Shown: positions 7,816-16,059 of the stretch, in pieces | Layout: every line of letters starts with the position of its first letter | How positions within the stretch are numbered: position 1 is the first letter of the stretch | Assembly (NCBI GenBank): GCA_011043895.1 | Contig: DRBZ01000095.1 | Span: 1 to 21,922, forward strand | DNA length: 21,922 nt | Origin: Candidatus Cloacimonadota bacterium | GTDB lineage: Bacteria; Cloacimonadota; Cloacimonadia; JGIOTU-2 | Reading direction: 5' to 3' | Notes under the pieces: model-generated | Database searches by the model: none | Told to the model about the DNA's origin: nothing | The model's input: only the letters and a program-made list of their open reading frames with translations | Made by a program: the position numbers and the translations under genes

Positions 7816-8315
7816 TCAAAGATCTCCTCCAGCAGTTTTTCAAAACGTCCACCCACATCTTCTGTGGTTTCTTCTATATCGGTAGCTTTGACGTCTATCC
7901 AGTGTACATACAGCACCTGGTTCTTCTCATCAATGTCTACCGTTAACGTTCCGGGAGTTAATGTAATTGAATTTGCAAGCATGGTAAGGGCTGAATCGCT
8001 TTTCAGTTTTGTCTTCACCTTTACGATACCAGGTTTAATGGGCAGCAGAGGGTGAAGAACAATATATGCCACGTGGAAATTTGCTTTTATGAGTTCCCAG
8101 GTAAATTTGAAAAGATATTCTATTGTGAACCATACTCGTTTTAATAAAAATTTTCTCTCTGTTATGATCAGCATTTCACCGGCAAAAATAGCTGTGATCA
8201 ATGCTATAACCAAACCAGTCACCAGTGATGGAATGCTGAAGACCATCGTAATAAGTATCCAGACAAGCAGAGAGAGAATAAATACGACAATTCGACTTTT
8301 TGTTTCTATCTTCAT
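7812..8315 (-). CDS. mrpE: MrpE/MnhE-like Na+/H+ antiporter subunit
   Basis: A 167-residue subunit with two N-terminal hydrophobic segments and a cytoplasmic C-terminal domain. The family motifs are present: ELIKANFHVAYIVLHP, LANSITLTPGTLTVDID and LYVHWIDVKA. MrpE (MbhA in Mbh) is a structural part of the Na+ translocation module. The start overlaps the mrpD stop by 4 bases, and GGGAG sits 7 bases before the ATG. The end overlaps the mrpF start by 4 bases. Confidence 0.94.
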   Translation of the reverse strand: MKIETKSRIVVFILSLLVWILITMVFSIPSLVTGLVIALITAIFAGEMLIITERKFLLKRVWFTIEYLFKFTWELIKANFHVAYIVLHPLLPIKPGIVKVKTKLKSDSALTMLANSITLTPGTLTVDIDEKNQVLYVHWIDVKATDIEETTEDVGGRFEKLLEEIFE

Positions 8316-9817
8316 TTGATGCTCCCTGTATCAAAGTAGGGCTCAATGTTTTGGATATATGAAGTTTTCCCCCTAACAGTATCAACGATAGGAGAAATAT
8401 ATTTTTCTCTTATTGGAGGTATCATGATCAGTGAACTAAGCAAACATAGGGCGGCAAGTACTATCATAACCGCTTTCATCGCAAGGGGAACTTTCTCTAA
8501 AACTTTGGCAGAACCTTTTTTCCCGTAGAATGCATGTTTCTGTACTTTGAGGAAATAAGCAAGAGTCACAATACTCACAAGAGCTGCAATGATACCAAGC
8601 ACGACCCGTCCTGCCTGTATACATGCGATGATGATGATCAATTTACTAAAAAATCCATTAAATGGTGGAATGCCTGCAATCGAAAGTGTGCCAACCATTG
8701 TCGTGGAAGAAGTAACCTTCATTTCCTTTGATAATCCACCAAGCTGGCGAAGATCTCTTGTGTCTGTAGCATATTCAACAGCTCCGCTATCCATAAAGAG
8801 AAGCGACTTGAATATGGCATGATAGAACAGATGAAGGATACCACCAAGAATTCCAAGCGGTGTTCCAAGAGCAAAACCAAGAACAACATATCCAATCTGG
8901 CTAATACTGCTGAATCCCAGCAACCTCTTGAAATCCCATTGAACGATGGACAGGAAACCTCCAATCACAATTGATAGTATCGCTAGTAACATAAGTATCT
9001 GAAGCACAACAGTCGGTGCTCCAAAGACATTAAAGAATATACGGACAATTGCATAAACACCCAGTGTTTTGATCAATACACCTGAAAGCATCGCTGATAT
9101 AGGAGCTGGTGCAGAAGGGTGAGCGTCGGGAAGCCAGGCATGGAAAGGAACTAGCGCTGTTTTCAAACCAAATCCTGCAATGAAAAGACCATATACAAGA
9201 AACAGCAGCTTTGGTGTTCCTGAATGTGATAATTGCAGTCCAACATCCGCCATCGTGAGAGTGGAAGTATAGCTGTAAAGAATACCAATTCCAAAAAGGA
9301 TCATTGTTGAAGTTATGGCTCCCATCAAAGCATACTTGAATGCTGCCTCAAGTTCTTCAGATTCTGTTCCAAATGCTACTAATGCATACGCAGAATACAA
9401 TGATATTTCCATGAACACAAAGAGATTAAAAAAGTCTCCGGTGAGTATTACTCCATTCATACCTGTCATCATGAGCATGAATAGGGCAAAGAAATTCCAT
9501 TTTCCATTAAAATGATTAAGGTACTGAACTGAATAGAAAGCAGAGAGGAAACCAATCAGACTGACGACAATCAACATGAAAGACGAGAGATTATCCAGAA
9601 CTAATGCAATAGTATAGGGGATCTTCCAACCGCTTGTATTTTCGAGAATTAAACCGCCATGTGCAGGAAGTTTGAGGAATCCAATCACTGCAACGATCAG
9701 GATCCAAGCACATGCTGCAAGTGCAATAATGGCAGCAACGTTCTCTTTTTTACGGGCAAAAAGCACTATGAGGAATGCAGCCAGCAAGGGAACAAAAATA
9801 AACTGTGATAAAATCAT
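8312..9817 (-). CDS. mrpD: MrpD/MbhH-like antiporter subunit
   Basis: A 501-residue polytopic proton-conducting subunit of the MrpD/NuoL/NuoM/NuoN family with about 14 hydrophobic helices. Key ion-path residues are visible: E137 in FVFMEISLYSAYALVAFG, K219 in FGLKTALVPFHAWLPDAHPS, K250 in GVLIKTLGVYAI, and the helix-12 lysine in LFYHAIFKSLLFM. E137 and K219 match in number the residues studied in Bacillus MrpD (recalled, not looked up). It is the canonical antiporter subunit of Mbh-type hydrogenases, driving H+ or Na+ movement when the hydrogenase turns over. It overlaps mrpC and mrpE by 4 bases each and has GGAG 9 bases upstream. The C-terminus is soluble and rich in charged residues. Confidence 0.95.
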   Translation of the reverse strand: MILSQFIFVPLLAAFLIVLFARKKENVAAIIALAACAWILIVAVIGFLKLPAHGGLILENTSGWKIPYTIALVLDNLSSFMLIVVSLIGFLSAFYSVQYLNHFNGKWNFFALFMLMMTGMNGVILTGDFFNLFVFMEISLYSAYALVAFGTESEELEAAFKYALMGAITSTMILFGIGILYSYTSTLTMADVGLQLSHSGTPKLLFLVYGLFIAGFGLKTALVPFHAWLPDAHPSAPAPISAMLSGVLIKTLGVYAIVRIFFNVFGAPTVVLQILMLLAILSIVIGGFLSIVQWDFKRLLGFSSISQIGYVVLGFALGTPLGILGGILHLFYHAIFKSLLFMDSGAVEYATDTRDLRQLGGLSKEMKVTSSTTMVGTLSIAGIPPFNGFFSKLIIIIACIQAGRVVLGIIAALVSIVTLAYFLKVQKHAFYGKKGSAKVLEKVPLAMKAVMIVLAALCLLSSLIMIPPIREKYISPIVDTVRGKTSYIQNIEPYFDTGSIK

Positions 9818-10158
9818 CCTTGTAATCTCCTGATCTTCGTAATATCAAAGGTATCATATTTTTGATAGATCCTGATCGCAAGCGCAGCCATCAGTGCAGT
9901 AATACCGAGTTCAATAACAATCGAGGTCAGCACCAGCGCTTGGGGGATTGGATCAACCATCATATTTGGGGGAATATTCAATCCTTCCACCAGAATTGGG
10001 ATTAATGCACCAGATCTATACGCTAATAGAACAAGGAAAAGGTTCACTGAATATCCCATAATACCAATTGCAAGTATGATCTTAATTAGATCTCTCTTGG
10101 TAATAGCACCATAGATGCCAACCAAAAATAGGAAAAAGCACATTATATATAATATCAT
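9814..10158 (-). CDS. mrpC: MrpC/MbhG-like (NuoK-type) antiporter subunit
   Basis: A 114-residue NuoK-like protein with three hydrophobic helices. It shows MGYSVNLFLVLLAYRSGALIP and the conserved DPIPQALVLTSIVIELGITALMAALAIRIY stretch of MrpC/MnhC. The frame is open to 10203, but the natural start is ATG 10158 (MILYIMCFFLFLVG): it lies one base after the mrpB stop and has AGGAAGG about 6 bases upstream. The longer form would add a soluble leader inside mrpB. The stop overlaps the mrpD start (ATGA). Confidence 0.94.
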   Translation of the reverse strand: MILYIMCFFLFLVGIYGAITKRDLIKIILAIGIMGYSVNLFLVLLAYRSGALIPILVEGLNIPPNMMVDPIPQALVLTSIVIELGITALMAALAIRIYQKYDTFDITKIRRLQG

Positions 10159-10159
10159 A

Positions 10160-10609
10160 TCAACCTTCCTGTGGCTTAAAACTGGCAAGGTAATAGAACA
10201 CAAGATATAATCCCATGCCGACCTTCACACAGATAAAGATGTTAAGAATAGGAATATAACCAGCACTCAGTAACGTATAAAGAGTGCCGATACCCAAAAA
10301 ATTTGCCAGGAATCTGCCAACAAGCCAGAGACCAACTATTCCGGTAAGCACAATGAGAATCGCTGCAATTGCCTCTAGACTGTTCATTGCAAATTTATTT
10401 ATTCTATCCAATACAAAATTCTTACCATATGCAAGGGTTAGGTGAACATAAGAAAGTGCAACGATCACGCCTCCTGCAAAGCCGCCACCAGGTGAAAGAT
10501 GACCATGTATAACAATATAAAGTCCGTATAAGAAGATCAACCAGACAGTGAAACGTGTAATTGTCTTAACAATTACGGACATACCTTCATTTGGAAAATT
10601 ATTCTGCAT
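10160..10609 (-). CDS. mrpB: MrpB/MbhF-like Na+/H+ antiporter subunit
   Basis: A 149-residue membrane protein with four hydrophobic helices. The MnhB/MrpB signature YIVIHGHLSPGGGFAGGVIVA is clear at about residues 32-52, followed by ISNxGxG-type helices and GMGLYLVFYYLA near the end. The start ATG lies within the end of the upstream mbhDE gene (11-base overlap), indicating coupled translation. MrpB joins MrpA-C and MrpC in the membrane part that links the antiporter unit to the hydrogenase module in Mbh. Confidence 0.94.
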   Translation of the reverse strand: MQNNFPNEGMSVIVKTITRFTVWLIFLYGLYIVIHGHLSPGGGFAGGVIVALSYVHLTLAYGKNFVLDRINKFAMNSLEAIAAILIVLTGIVGLWLVGRFLANFLGIGTLYTLLSAGYIPILNIFICVKVGMGLYLVFYYLASFKPQEG

Positions 10610-11138
10610 GTCGTTTCTTCCTCCCTAATTTACGCAATACGGTAAAGGAACCCAGAATTGCAGTGAATAACACAGTAACTTCACCTAATGTATCATAAAT
10701 TCTGTAGTTCAATATCACTGAGGTAACGATATTTTGAGATCCTGTCTCTGCTCCAGCATTAGCCAGATAACGCTCAGCCACTCGCACGATCGGCTTTCCA
10801 AAGGATGGAAGATCTGCAAGGGCAAAAATACTTAGCACAAAAATACTGAGAAGAATGATAATTGCTACTATTGTTTCGGGTACATCTCTTCGAAGTGCAC
10901 GAACTTCAATCGAGCGTTTTGCAAAAGCTCGTATCAAGATGATCACGCATAGAATTTCGAACACAAACTGCACAAGTGCGAGGTCAGGAGCTCCAAGGAA
11001 GAGGAAGGCAAGAGATAAACCAAGCCCGACCACTCCAATAGTGATGATCGAAGAAAGGATGTTCTTGATCTCCAGACTCGCAATCGAGCCGATGATCATA
11101 AATCCTAATATAAAGTACAACCAAATATCAACTGGCAC
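10599..11138 (-). CDS. MrpA C-terminal part: fused MbhD and MbhE
   Basis: A 179-residue membrane protein matching the C-terminal third of MrpA. The first half (IITIGVVGLGLSLAFLFLGAPDLALVQFVFEI) is the MbhD/DUF4040 type. The second half (ILNYRIYDTLGEVTVLFTAILGSFTVLRKLG) is the MbhE type, related to NuoJ. In Pyrococcus these are two genes; here they are one. The start is GTG at 11138, with a strong AAGGAGG five bases before it. It follows the NuoL/MrpA-like gene by 17 bases, so the two together make up a split MrpA, placed before mrpB exactly as in a standard mrpA-G operon. Confidence 0.88.
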   Translation of the reverse strand: MPVDIWLYFILGFMIIGSIASLEIKNILSSIITIGVVGLGLSLAFLFLGAPDLALVQFVFEILCVIILIRAFAKRSIEVRALRRDVPETIVAIIILLSIFVLSIFALADLPSFGKPIVRVAERYLANAGAETGSQNIVTSVILNYRIYDTLGEVTVLFTAILGSFTVLRKLGRKKRHAE

Positions 11139-11155
11139 TTAAGCCTCCTTAAAAG

Positions 11156-12970
11156 CTAAATTGCACTTAACAAAATTATGGTCACGACGACCAGTCCCGC
11201 AAGCGTCCAGATCGCATACGTGTGTAAGAGACCAGAATGAAGCTTGTGGAATACATCGCCAAGCCATAAGGAGAACACTGTTCCCCATTTATATATATCA
11301 AAATATTTTTTATTCGCCCATTCATAGATCTTGTTAAAGGGACGCATAGAAGACACTTCATTATAAAATTCAACACCCGTTGCACGATTTTGTTCAGTGG
11401 TTGGATACGTACCCACGTACTCATCATCAAATCGGATTCTCTTGAAGATCAGGTAAATGATAAGTCCGAGCAGTATTGATGCTGCGAAGAAGTAGAGAAT
11501 GATCTTCGAACTGTAGAATCCAAGCAGGAAGGTTTTGATAGAACCAGCGCCGATTATGGGGAGGAGGAACCATTTTACAGGTACTGCGAAAACAAGCACA
11601 CCAAAAATAACACACAAAGCGCCTAACAACAAATTTGCAAACCAGTTGTTAAAACTAATTTCTTTCACATCGGAGAATTTTTTTGGCAGCTTGCTTAAGA
11701 AGGTTGCATGAAGGAATTTTATAAAACTCGCAAGGGTAAGAGCACTACCAAATATTGCAAGGATGAAGCAAATATTTATAACAATCTGCCATGTAGCACC
11801 TTGTTTTGATGCAGTCATCAACACCCCCTGATAAACCATCCATTTTGAGAAAAAACCATTAAATGGAGGAATCCCAGAAATTGATAACGCTCCGATTAAA
11901 GCAGCTACAAAAGTTAATGGCATCTTTCTTGCTAAACCACCTAATTTCTCAAGTTCGGGAGTTCCAGTTCTTTTTTCTACAGAACCAAATGAAAGAAACA
12001 GACTTGATTTATAAATTGCGTGGTTCACCATGTGGAATAAACCACCAATAATTCCGATTGGATTTCCTGTACCGATACCCAACACCATATACCCAACCTG
12101 GCTTACTGCATGGTAACCAAGAAGTTTTCTTCCATTATGTTGTATAAGTGCCATCATAACAGCAACTATAATTGTCAATGCACCAAGTATCATCACGATT
12201 GCTCTTATCGCAAATGGATATTCGAATAATCCACTCATCATTCTTGCAAGAAGATAGATACCAAGAAGTTTATCGAGCGCAGCAGGCAACAATGCAACAC
12301 TCTCAATCGGAGCATCTTTTGCAAAATCTGGTACCCATGTATGCATTGGTATAGCACCTGCTTTTGCAAATGCAGCAAGAAGCACACAGAAGAATGCAAT
12401 ATAAGAAAGAACACTAGTAAGTGGAATACGCATTAAATAGAGATTGGTATGTTTAGACAGGACATACATTACGACCAGTCCAAAGAGCAGCAGAACGTCT
12501 GAAGTACCAATAATGATAAATGCTTTACGTGAGCTGTCTGCACTCTTAGGTGCATTCAAAAGGCCGAACAGATATACGAGCAGTCCTGAAAGACCCCAGA
12601 ATACTATAAATGCAATCATATTGGAACTCAGTGCGACACCGTTACAGAAACTCACCGTGAGTGAGAAAAGCAGAAAGAACTTACTTTCATAGTCTGATTT
12701 CACATTCTTCAAGCAGTATATCAAGATGATCAAGCTGAGGATATTCACAAAAAGAAGGATGAATTTAGATAGTTGGTCAGTAAGGAAAATATTTGTTCCG
12801 AATAATCCAAAACTCATGGTCTCTGCCGTGAACACCTTGATGCTGAGAACAAGTGTCCATATTACCGCTGCAAGTGTGAGTAGTTTCTTTATAATCTTTG
12901 GTACAAAAAGATTAATTATGGTTGCAATTATCGGGATAACTACAATCAAAAATAAATAATTATTCCACAT
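11156..12970 (-). CDS. NuoL/MrpA-like antiporter subunit (MrpA N-terminal part) with C-terminal extension
   Basis: A 604-residue polytopic subunit with the proton-conducting antiporter fold. Conserved stretches are AFAKAGAIPMHTWVPDFAKDAP (helix-7 lysine near residue 203), ALDKLLGIYLLAR (helix-8 lysine near 234), GYHAVSQVGYMVLGIG, and GLFHMVNHAIYKSSLFL (helix-12 H/K). The helix-5 position that is normally a glutamate (W-E in NuoL, M-E in MrpD) reads FIVFWGLSGLLVYLF, with glycine at about residue 126. After the core there is a long C-terminal part with an amphipathic, charged stretch (about residues 510-575) and a last hydrophobic helix, like the lateral helix of NuoL. Lying before mbhDE and mrpB, it fits the MrpA N-terminal half. 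It could instead be a second MbhH-type subunit, as in Mbs/Mbx complexes. Confidence 0.9.
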   Translation of the reverse strand: MWNNYLFLIVVIPIIATIINLFVPKIIKKLLTLAAVIWTLVLSIKVFTAETMSFGLFGTNIFLTDQLSKFILLFVNILSLIILIYCLKNVKSDYESKFFLLFSLTVSFCNGVALSSNMIAFIVFWGLSGLLVYLFGLLNAPKSADSSRKAFIIIGTSDVLLLFGLVVMYVLSKHTNLYLMRIPLTSVLSYIAFFCVLLAAFAKAGAIPMHTWVPDFAKDAPIESVALLPAALDKLLGIYLLARMMSGLFEYPFAIRAIVMILGALTIIVAVMMALIQHNGRKLLGYHAVSQVGYMVLGIGTGNPIGIIGGLFHMVNHAIYKSSLFLSFGSVEKRTGTPELEKLGGLARKMPLTFVAALIGALSISGIPPFNGFFSKWMVYQGVLMTASKQGATWQIVINICFILAIFGSALTLASFIKFLHATFLSKLPKKFSDVKEISFNNWFANLLLGALCVIFGVLVFAVPVKWFLLPIIGAGSIKTFLLGFYSSKIILYFFAASILLGLIIYLIFKRIRFDDEYVGTYPTTEQNRATGVEFYNEVSSMRPFNKIYEWANKKYFDIYKWGTVFSLWLGDVFHKLHSGLLHTYAIWTLAGLVVVTIILLSAI

Positions 12971-12993
12971 TTATGTACCCTTTCTTTGAAATC

Positions 12994-14211
12994 CTAATCT
13001 TCAAAAACTCTATCAATTGGTGTTTTTTCATTGCCGGCAATTGTTTTCTTAAGCGCGGCAGTTTTATCTCGGGACATTGTTAACAGATTATGCTGTAATC
13101 TCTGATTATTTTTATCGATCACGCGTATACTTCTTTCTGTGCAACAGTAGCATGGATCAACCGAGGCAAGGGTAATAAGTGCATCGGCAAGAGGGATACC
13201 TACACAAGATGCTTTATAGGTTGGAATATTAGAAAAACTTGGTGCACGCACTTTATGACGAAGAGGACGGTTTGAACCATCACTGCGTATGTAATGGAAA
13301 ACCTCTCCTCTTGGAGCTTCATAACGTCCAATACCTTCACCGGGAGAAATATGCTTTACTTTATTGAGATATTCACCACCAACCTTAGGGAATGCATCGA
13401 GACATTGTCGTGCGATTTTAACAGATTCAATAATCTCCAGCACACGTAAAACAAGCTTGTCATATACATCCCCATTGGGTAATACTATAACATCAAAATT
13501 TATCAGATCGTACTCGAGTCCGTCATCGCGGCGTACATCAATATCCACACCAGATGCACGGGCAGTGGGTCCATTTGCACAGTAATTTATTGCATCTTCT
13601 TTTGTGAGTACACCTACACCCTTCAGACGTGATCTAAGCACAGGGTCATCTTCTGCTGCACCTGCGATCATCAGCATTTTCTTTTCCAGCATATCAAGAA
13701 CAGGGTGAATTTCCGGGATCAAAGCATTATCGAAATCTCTACCAACGCCGCCAACACGAAACATTGCATAATGATTTCTGTTGCCCGAAACCTTTTCAAA
13801 AATTTGAAGAACCGGTTCGCGATATTTCCATGTCCACATCCAGAGCGTATCATATCCTATGAAATGTCCTGCCAGACCAAGCCAAAGTAGATGGCTATGA
13901 ATACGTTCCATCTCTCCGATAAAAATTCTAATATACTGCCCACGCTCAGGAATTTCAACGTTATTGATATCTTCCATAGCATGAGCTGCAGCAAAGGGAT
14001 GTGAGGTAGAACAGATCCCGCAAATACGCTCCACAAGGTAAATTGACTGGGTGAAGGATTTTGTCTCAGAAATCTTCTCATGACCTCTGTGCATCCAGCC
14101 AGTTTCCATTTCAATATCAATAACTTTTTCACCTTCGACTTTTATATCAAAGAATTCCGCTTCTTCCAACAAGGGATGAAAAGGACCTAAAGGAATTCTA
14201 CATTTGCTCAT
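12994..14211 (-). CDS. mbhL: MbhL: group 4 [NiFe]-hydrogenase large subunit (NuoD-like)
   Basis: Catalytic subunit of 405 residues carrying the [NiFe] centre where H+ is reduced or H2 oxidised. Both nickel motifs are intact: R-I-C64-G-I-C67-S-T-S-H and D352-P-C354-Y-C-C357-T-E-R360. After R360, the expected cleavage position by analogy with HycE, a 45-residue tail remains (SIRVIDKNNQ to RVFED), which a HycI-type protease would remove. Other family features include GPFHPLLEEAEFF and TGWMHRGHEK at the N-terminus and GRYEAPRGEVFHYI. The presence of both CxxC pairs separates it from complex I NuoD and from Mbx/Mbs homologues that have lost them. GAGGAG lies about 8 bases upstream of the ATG. Group 4d-like assignment follows from the Mrp context and has not been tested by phylogeny. 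Confidence 0.96.
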   Translation of the reverse strand: MSKCRIPLGPFHPLLEEAEFFDIKVEGEKVIDIEMETGWMHRGHEKISETKSFTQSIYLVERICGICSTSHPFAAAHAMEDINNVEIPERGQYIRIFIGEMERIHSHLLWLGLAGHFIGYDTLWMWTWKYREPVLQIFEKVSGNRNHYAMFRVGGVGRDFDNALIPEIHPVLDMLEKKMLMIAGAAEDDPVLRSRLKGVGVLTKEDAINYCANGPTARASGVDIDVRRDDGLEYDLINFDVIVLPNGDVYDKLVLRVLEIIESVKIARQCLDAFPKVGGEYLNKVKHISPGEGIGRYEAPRGEVFHYIRSDGSNRPLRHKVRAPSFSNIPTYKASCVGIPLADALITLASVDPCYCCTERSIRVIDKNNQRLQHNLLTMSRDKTAALKKTIAGNEKTPIDRVFED

Positions 14212-14234
14212 TACATGCTCCTCTGCATAACCTG

Positions 14235-14684
14235 TTACTTCTCTTGCGTTCTATTACGTTTGAAGCGCATAGGATGATCATCCTCGCCAAAATGTGGACT
14301 GTTATAAGTCAACAGCTTCTTCAGGTCAGGATGCCCTTTGAATTTAATGCCAAAAAGATCGTACATTTCTCTTTCGATCCAGTTTGCACCATTGATCATC
14401 GGTGCAATTGAATTGATCTCCGGATTTGTAAGACCTGTCTTTACACGAGGATTATAATAGGTACCGGTTGAATCATCAGAAAAATGATAGAGCACTTCCA
14501 ATCCATCATACACTTCTGTAGCAGTACATATGGAAAGACGGCAACCCATTGTATTGAAAAGATAATCCGCGATTTCGATCAAGTCTTCATTTTTAATATT
14601 AAAGTAATGTCTTCTTGGTTTATGGATGACCTTGGTCATCTTATCTTTAAATTTTTCAAAAAATTCTGTACCTTTATCGCTCAT
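14235..14684 (-). CDS. mbhK: MbhK: NuoC-like hydrogenase subunit
   Basis: A 149-residue soluble subunit of the NuoC/30-kDa family. The signature NWIEREMYDLFGIKFKGHPDLKKLL is present near residues 101-125, followed by HFGEDDHPMRFKRN. It lacks cofactor-binding cysteine motifs, as expected for a structural subunit that braces the large and small subunits. The ATG overlaps the mbhJ stop by 4 bases, and the end lies 23 bases before mbhL. Confidence 0.94.
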   Translation of the reverse strand: MSDKGTEFFEKFKDKMTKVIHKPRRHYFNIKNEDLIEIADYLFNTMGCRLSICTATEVYDGLEVLYHFSDDSTGTYYNPRVKTGLTNPEINSIAPMINGANWIEREMYDLFGIKFKGHPDLKKLLTYNSPHFGEDDHPMRFKRNRTQEK

Positions 14685-15100
14685 TTTAACGTTCCTAATA
14701 ATTTTACTACACCATCGATCATTGCTTCAGGTTTTGGAGGGCATCCCGGTACATATGCATTGACTGGAATAACCTTTTCAAGAGGAATACCGGCTTTGTT
14801 ATAACTTGTCTTAAAGGTTGCTCCACCAGTAGTACACGTTCCGATGCCAACCACAAAAAGTGGTTTCGCAGCTTGTTCATACAACTGCTTGAGACGTGGC
14901 GCGACTTTGTAGGATACCACGCCAGTAACCAGAAGTACATCTGCATGTCGTGCAGATCCGACTAATTTAATACCAAATCGTTCAATATCGTATCCCGGGG
15001 TTAACAGATCGAGGATTTCAATATCGCAGTTGTTACAAGGGCTTGCACTTACATGAAAAACCCAGATCGATTTCTTAATAATTTTATTATATAGTCCCAT
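14681..15100 (-). CDS. mbhJ: MbhJ: NuoB-like hydrogenase small subunit
   Basis: A 139-residue small subunit that holds the proximal [4Fe-4S] cluster next to the [NiFe] site. Ligands are C22 and C25 (S-P-C-N-N-C-D), C89 (GIGTCTTGG) and C120 (YVPGCPPKPEAMIDG). The first pair is CxxC, the form of energy-converting hydrogenases; complex I NuoB has adjacent cysteines. The protein is short, with no distal cluster domain, typical of group 4 enzymes. It starts 3 bases after mbhM ends, with GGAG in the mbhM stop region as ribosome site, and overlaps mbhK by 4 bases. Confidence 0.96.
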   Translation of the reverse strand: MGLYNKIIKKSIWVFHVSASPCNNCDIEILDLLTPGYDIERFGIKLVGSARHADVLLVTGVVSYKVAPRLKQLYEQAAKPLFVVGIGTCTTGGATFKTSYNKAGIPLEKVIPVNAYVPGCPPKPEAMIDGVVKLLGTLK

Positions 15101-15103
15101 TGA

Positions 15104-16033
15104 TTATACTCCTATTATTGCCAAAATCACTGCAATCAATGCGAGGGGACTCGCCCATTTCCAGAAGAAATTTATCGCTGAATCAATACGAACACGAGGA
15201 TTTGTATTTCTTATAAGTATCATCAGTACCACAATGAGGAGATACTTTCCTATGCCAGCCATAATGGATCCAAATGATGCAAAACTCATACCTCCCCAAA
15301 ATAGGATAACGAGTAACATGGGAAGGAATACATACATCATATAATGCGCCAGTTTCCAGAATGCAAGAAGTGGGCCTGAGTATTCCATAAGAGGTCCTTC
15401 CACAATCTCTGTTTCTGCTTCAGCAGTATCAAAAGGTACCAGCCCCATCTTTGCTTGGATGCAAATAATGCCAACAATAAATGCAATAATGCCCGAAGCA
15501 CTTCCTATGATCATACCATTGTCTGCCTGATATGCCAAAATTTTTGCTAGGTCAATTGAATAACCAGCATGAATGATGGGAACGAGTAACACAAGGATGA
15601 ATGCAAGTTCATCAGAGATGACCATTTTCATCTCACGTCCTGCTCCAATGCTCGAATAAACATTACCGGTGGATGAGGCGCCAAGGATCAAGGAAACCGA
15701 GTAGATCACCATCAGGTAAATAATGAAAAGGAGGTCTCCACCTATACCAACTCCATAGAAGAAACTCATCCCAACAAGCGTGGTCGTCATAATTACAGAG
15801 CCAAAAGCAATGATCGGTGCAATAATAAAAAGAAAATAGGGAGAATTTCTAATTAGAATGATCTCTTTGCCCCATAGCTTAAATACATCATAAAAATTCT
15901 GGAAGAATGGGGGACCTACACGAAATTGCACTCGTGCACTTACTTTTCTTTCTATCCAACCAACGATAAGTCCAAAGGCAGATGCAAAAAGGAATCCAGG
16001 GAACACGAACAAGTAGAATAAATATTTTAGCAT
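15104..16033 (-). CDS. mbhM: MbhM: NuoH-like membrane subunit
   Basis: A 309-residue membrane anchor of the NuoH/HycD family with about eight hydrophobic helices. The first conserved loop reads GWIERKVSARVQFRVGPPFFQNFYDVFKLWGKE, and a later one PFDTAEAETEIVEGPLMEYSGPLLAFWK, the glutamate-rich loop that couples the redox arm to ion transport. Here it connects MbhJ/MbhL to the Mrp-like membrane subunits. AGGAG lies about 6 bases before the ATG. It is the first structural gene of the hydrogenase core in the operon. Confidence 0.96.
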   Translation of the reverse strand: MLKYLFYLFVFPGFLFASAFGLIVGWIERKVSARVQFRVGPPFFQNFYDVFKLWGKEIILIRNSPYFLFIIAPIIAFGSVIMTTTLVGMSFFYGVGIGGDLLFIIYLMVIYSVSLILGASSTGNVYSSIGAGREMKMVISDELAFILVLLVPIIHAGYSIDLAKILAYQADNGMIIGSASGIIAFIVGIICIQAKMGLVPFDTAEAETEIVEGPLMEYSGPLLAFWKLAHYMMYVFLPMLLVILFWGGMSFASFGSIMAGIGKYLLIVVLMILIRNTNPRVRIDSAINFFWKWASPLALIAVILAIIGV

Positions 16034-16059
16034 ATTATCTCCTGAACCACATCATTCAG

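Noticed and set aside
10159..10203. Longer N-terminus for mrpC
   Set aside because: It would lie inside mrpB; ATG 10158 has AGGAAGG upstream and gives the usual NuoK-like start.
12994..14211. Large subunit as a complex I NuoD or a sulfur-reducing Mbs/Mbx subunit
   Set aside because: Both nickel-binding CxxC pairs and a cleavable tail are present, and hyp genes and a protease gene lie in the operon; those relatives lack these features.
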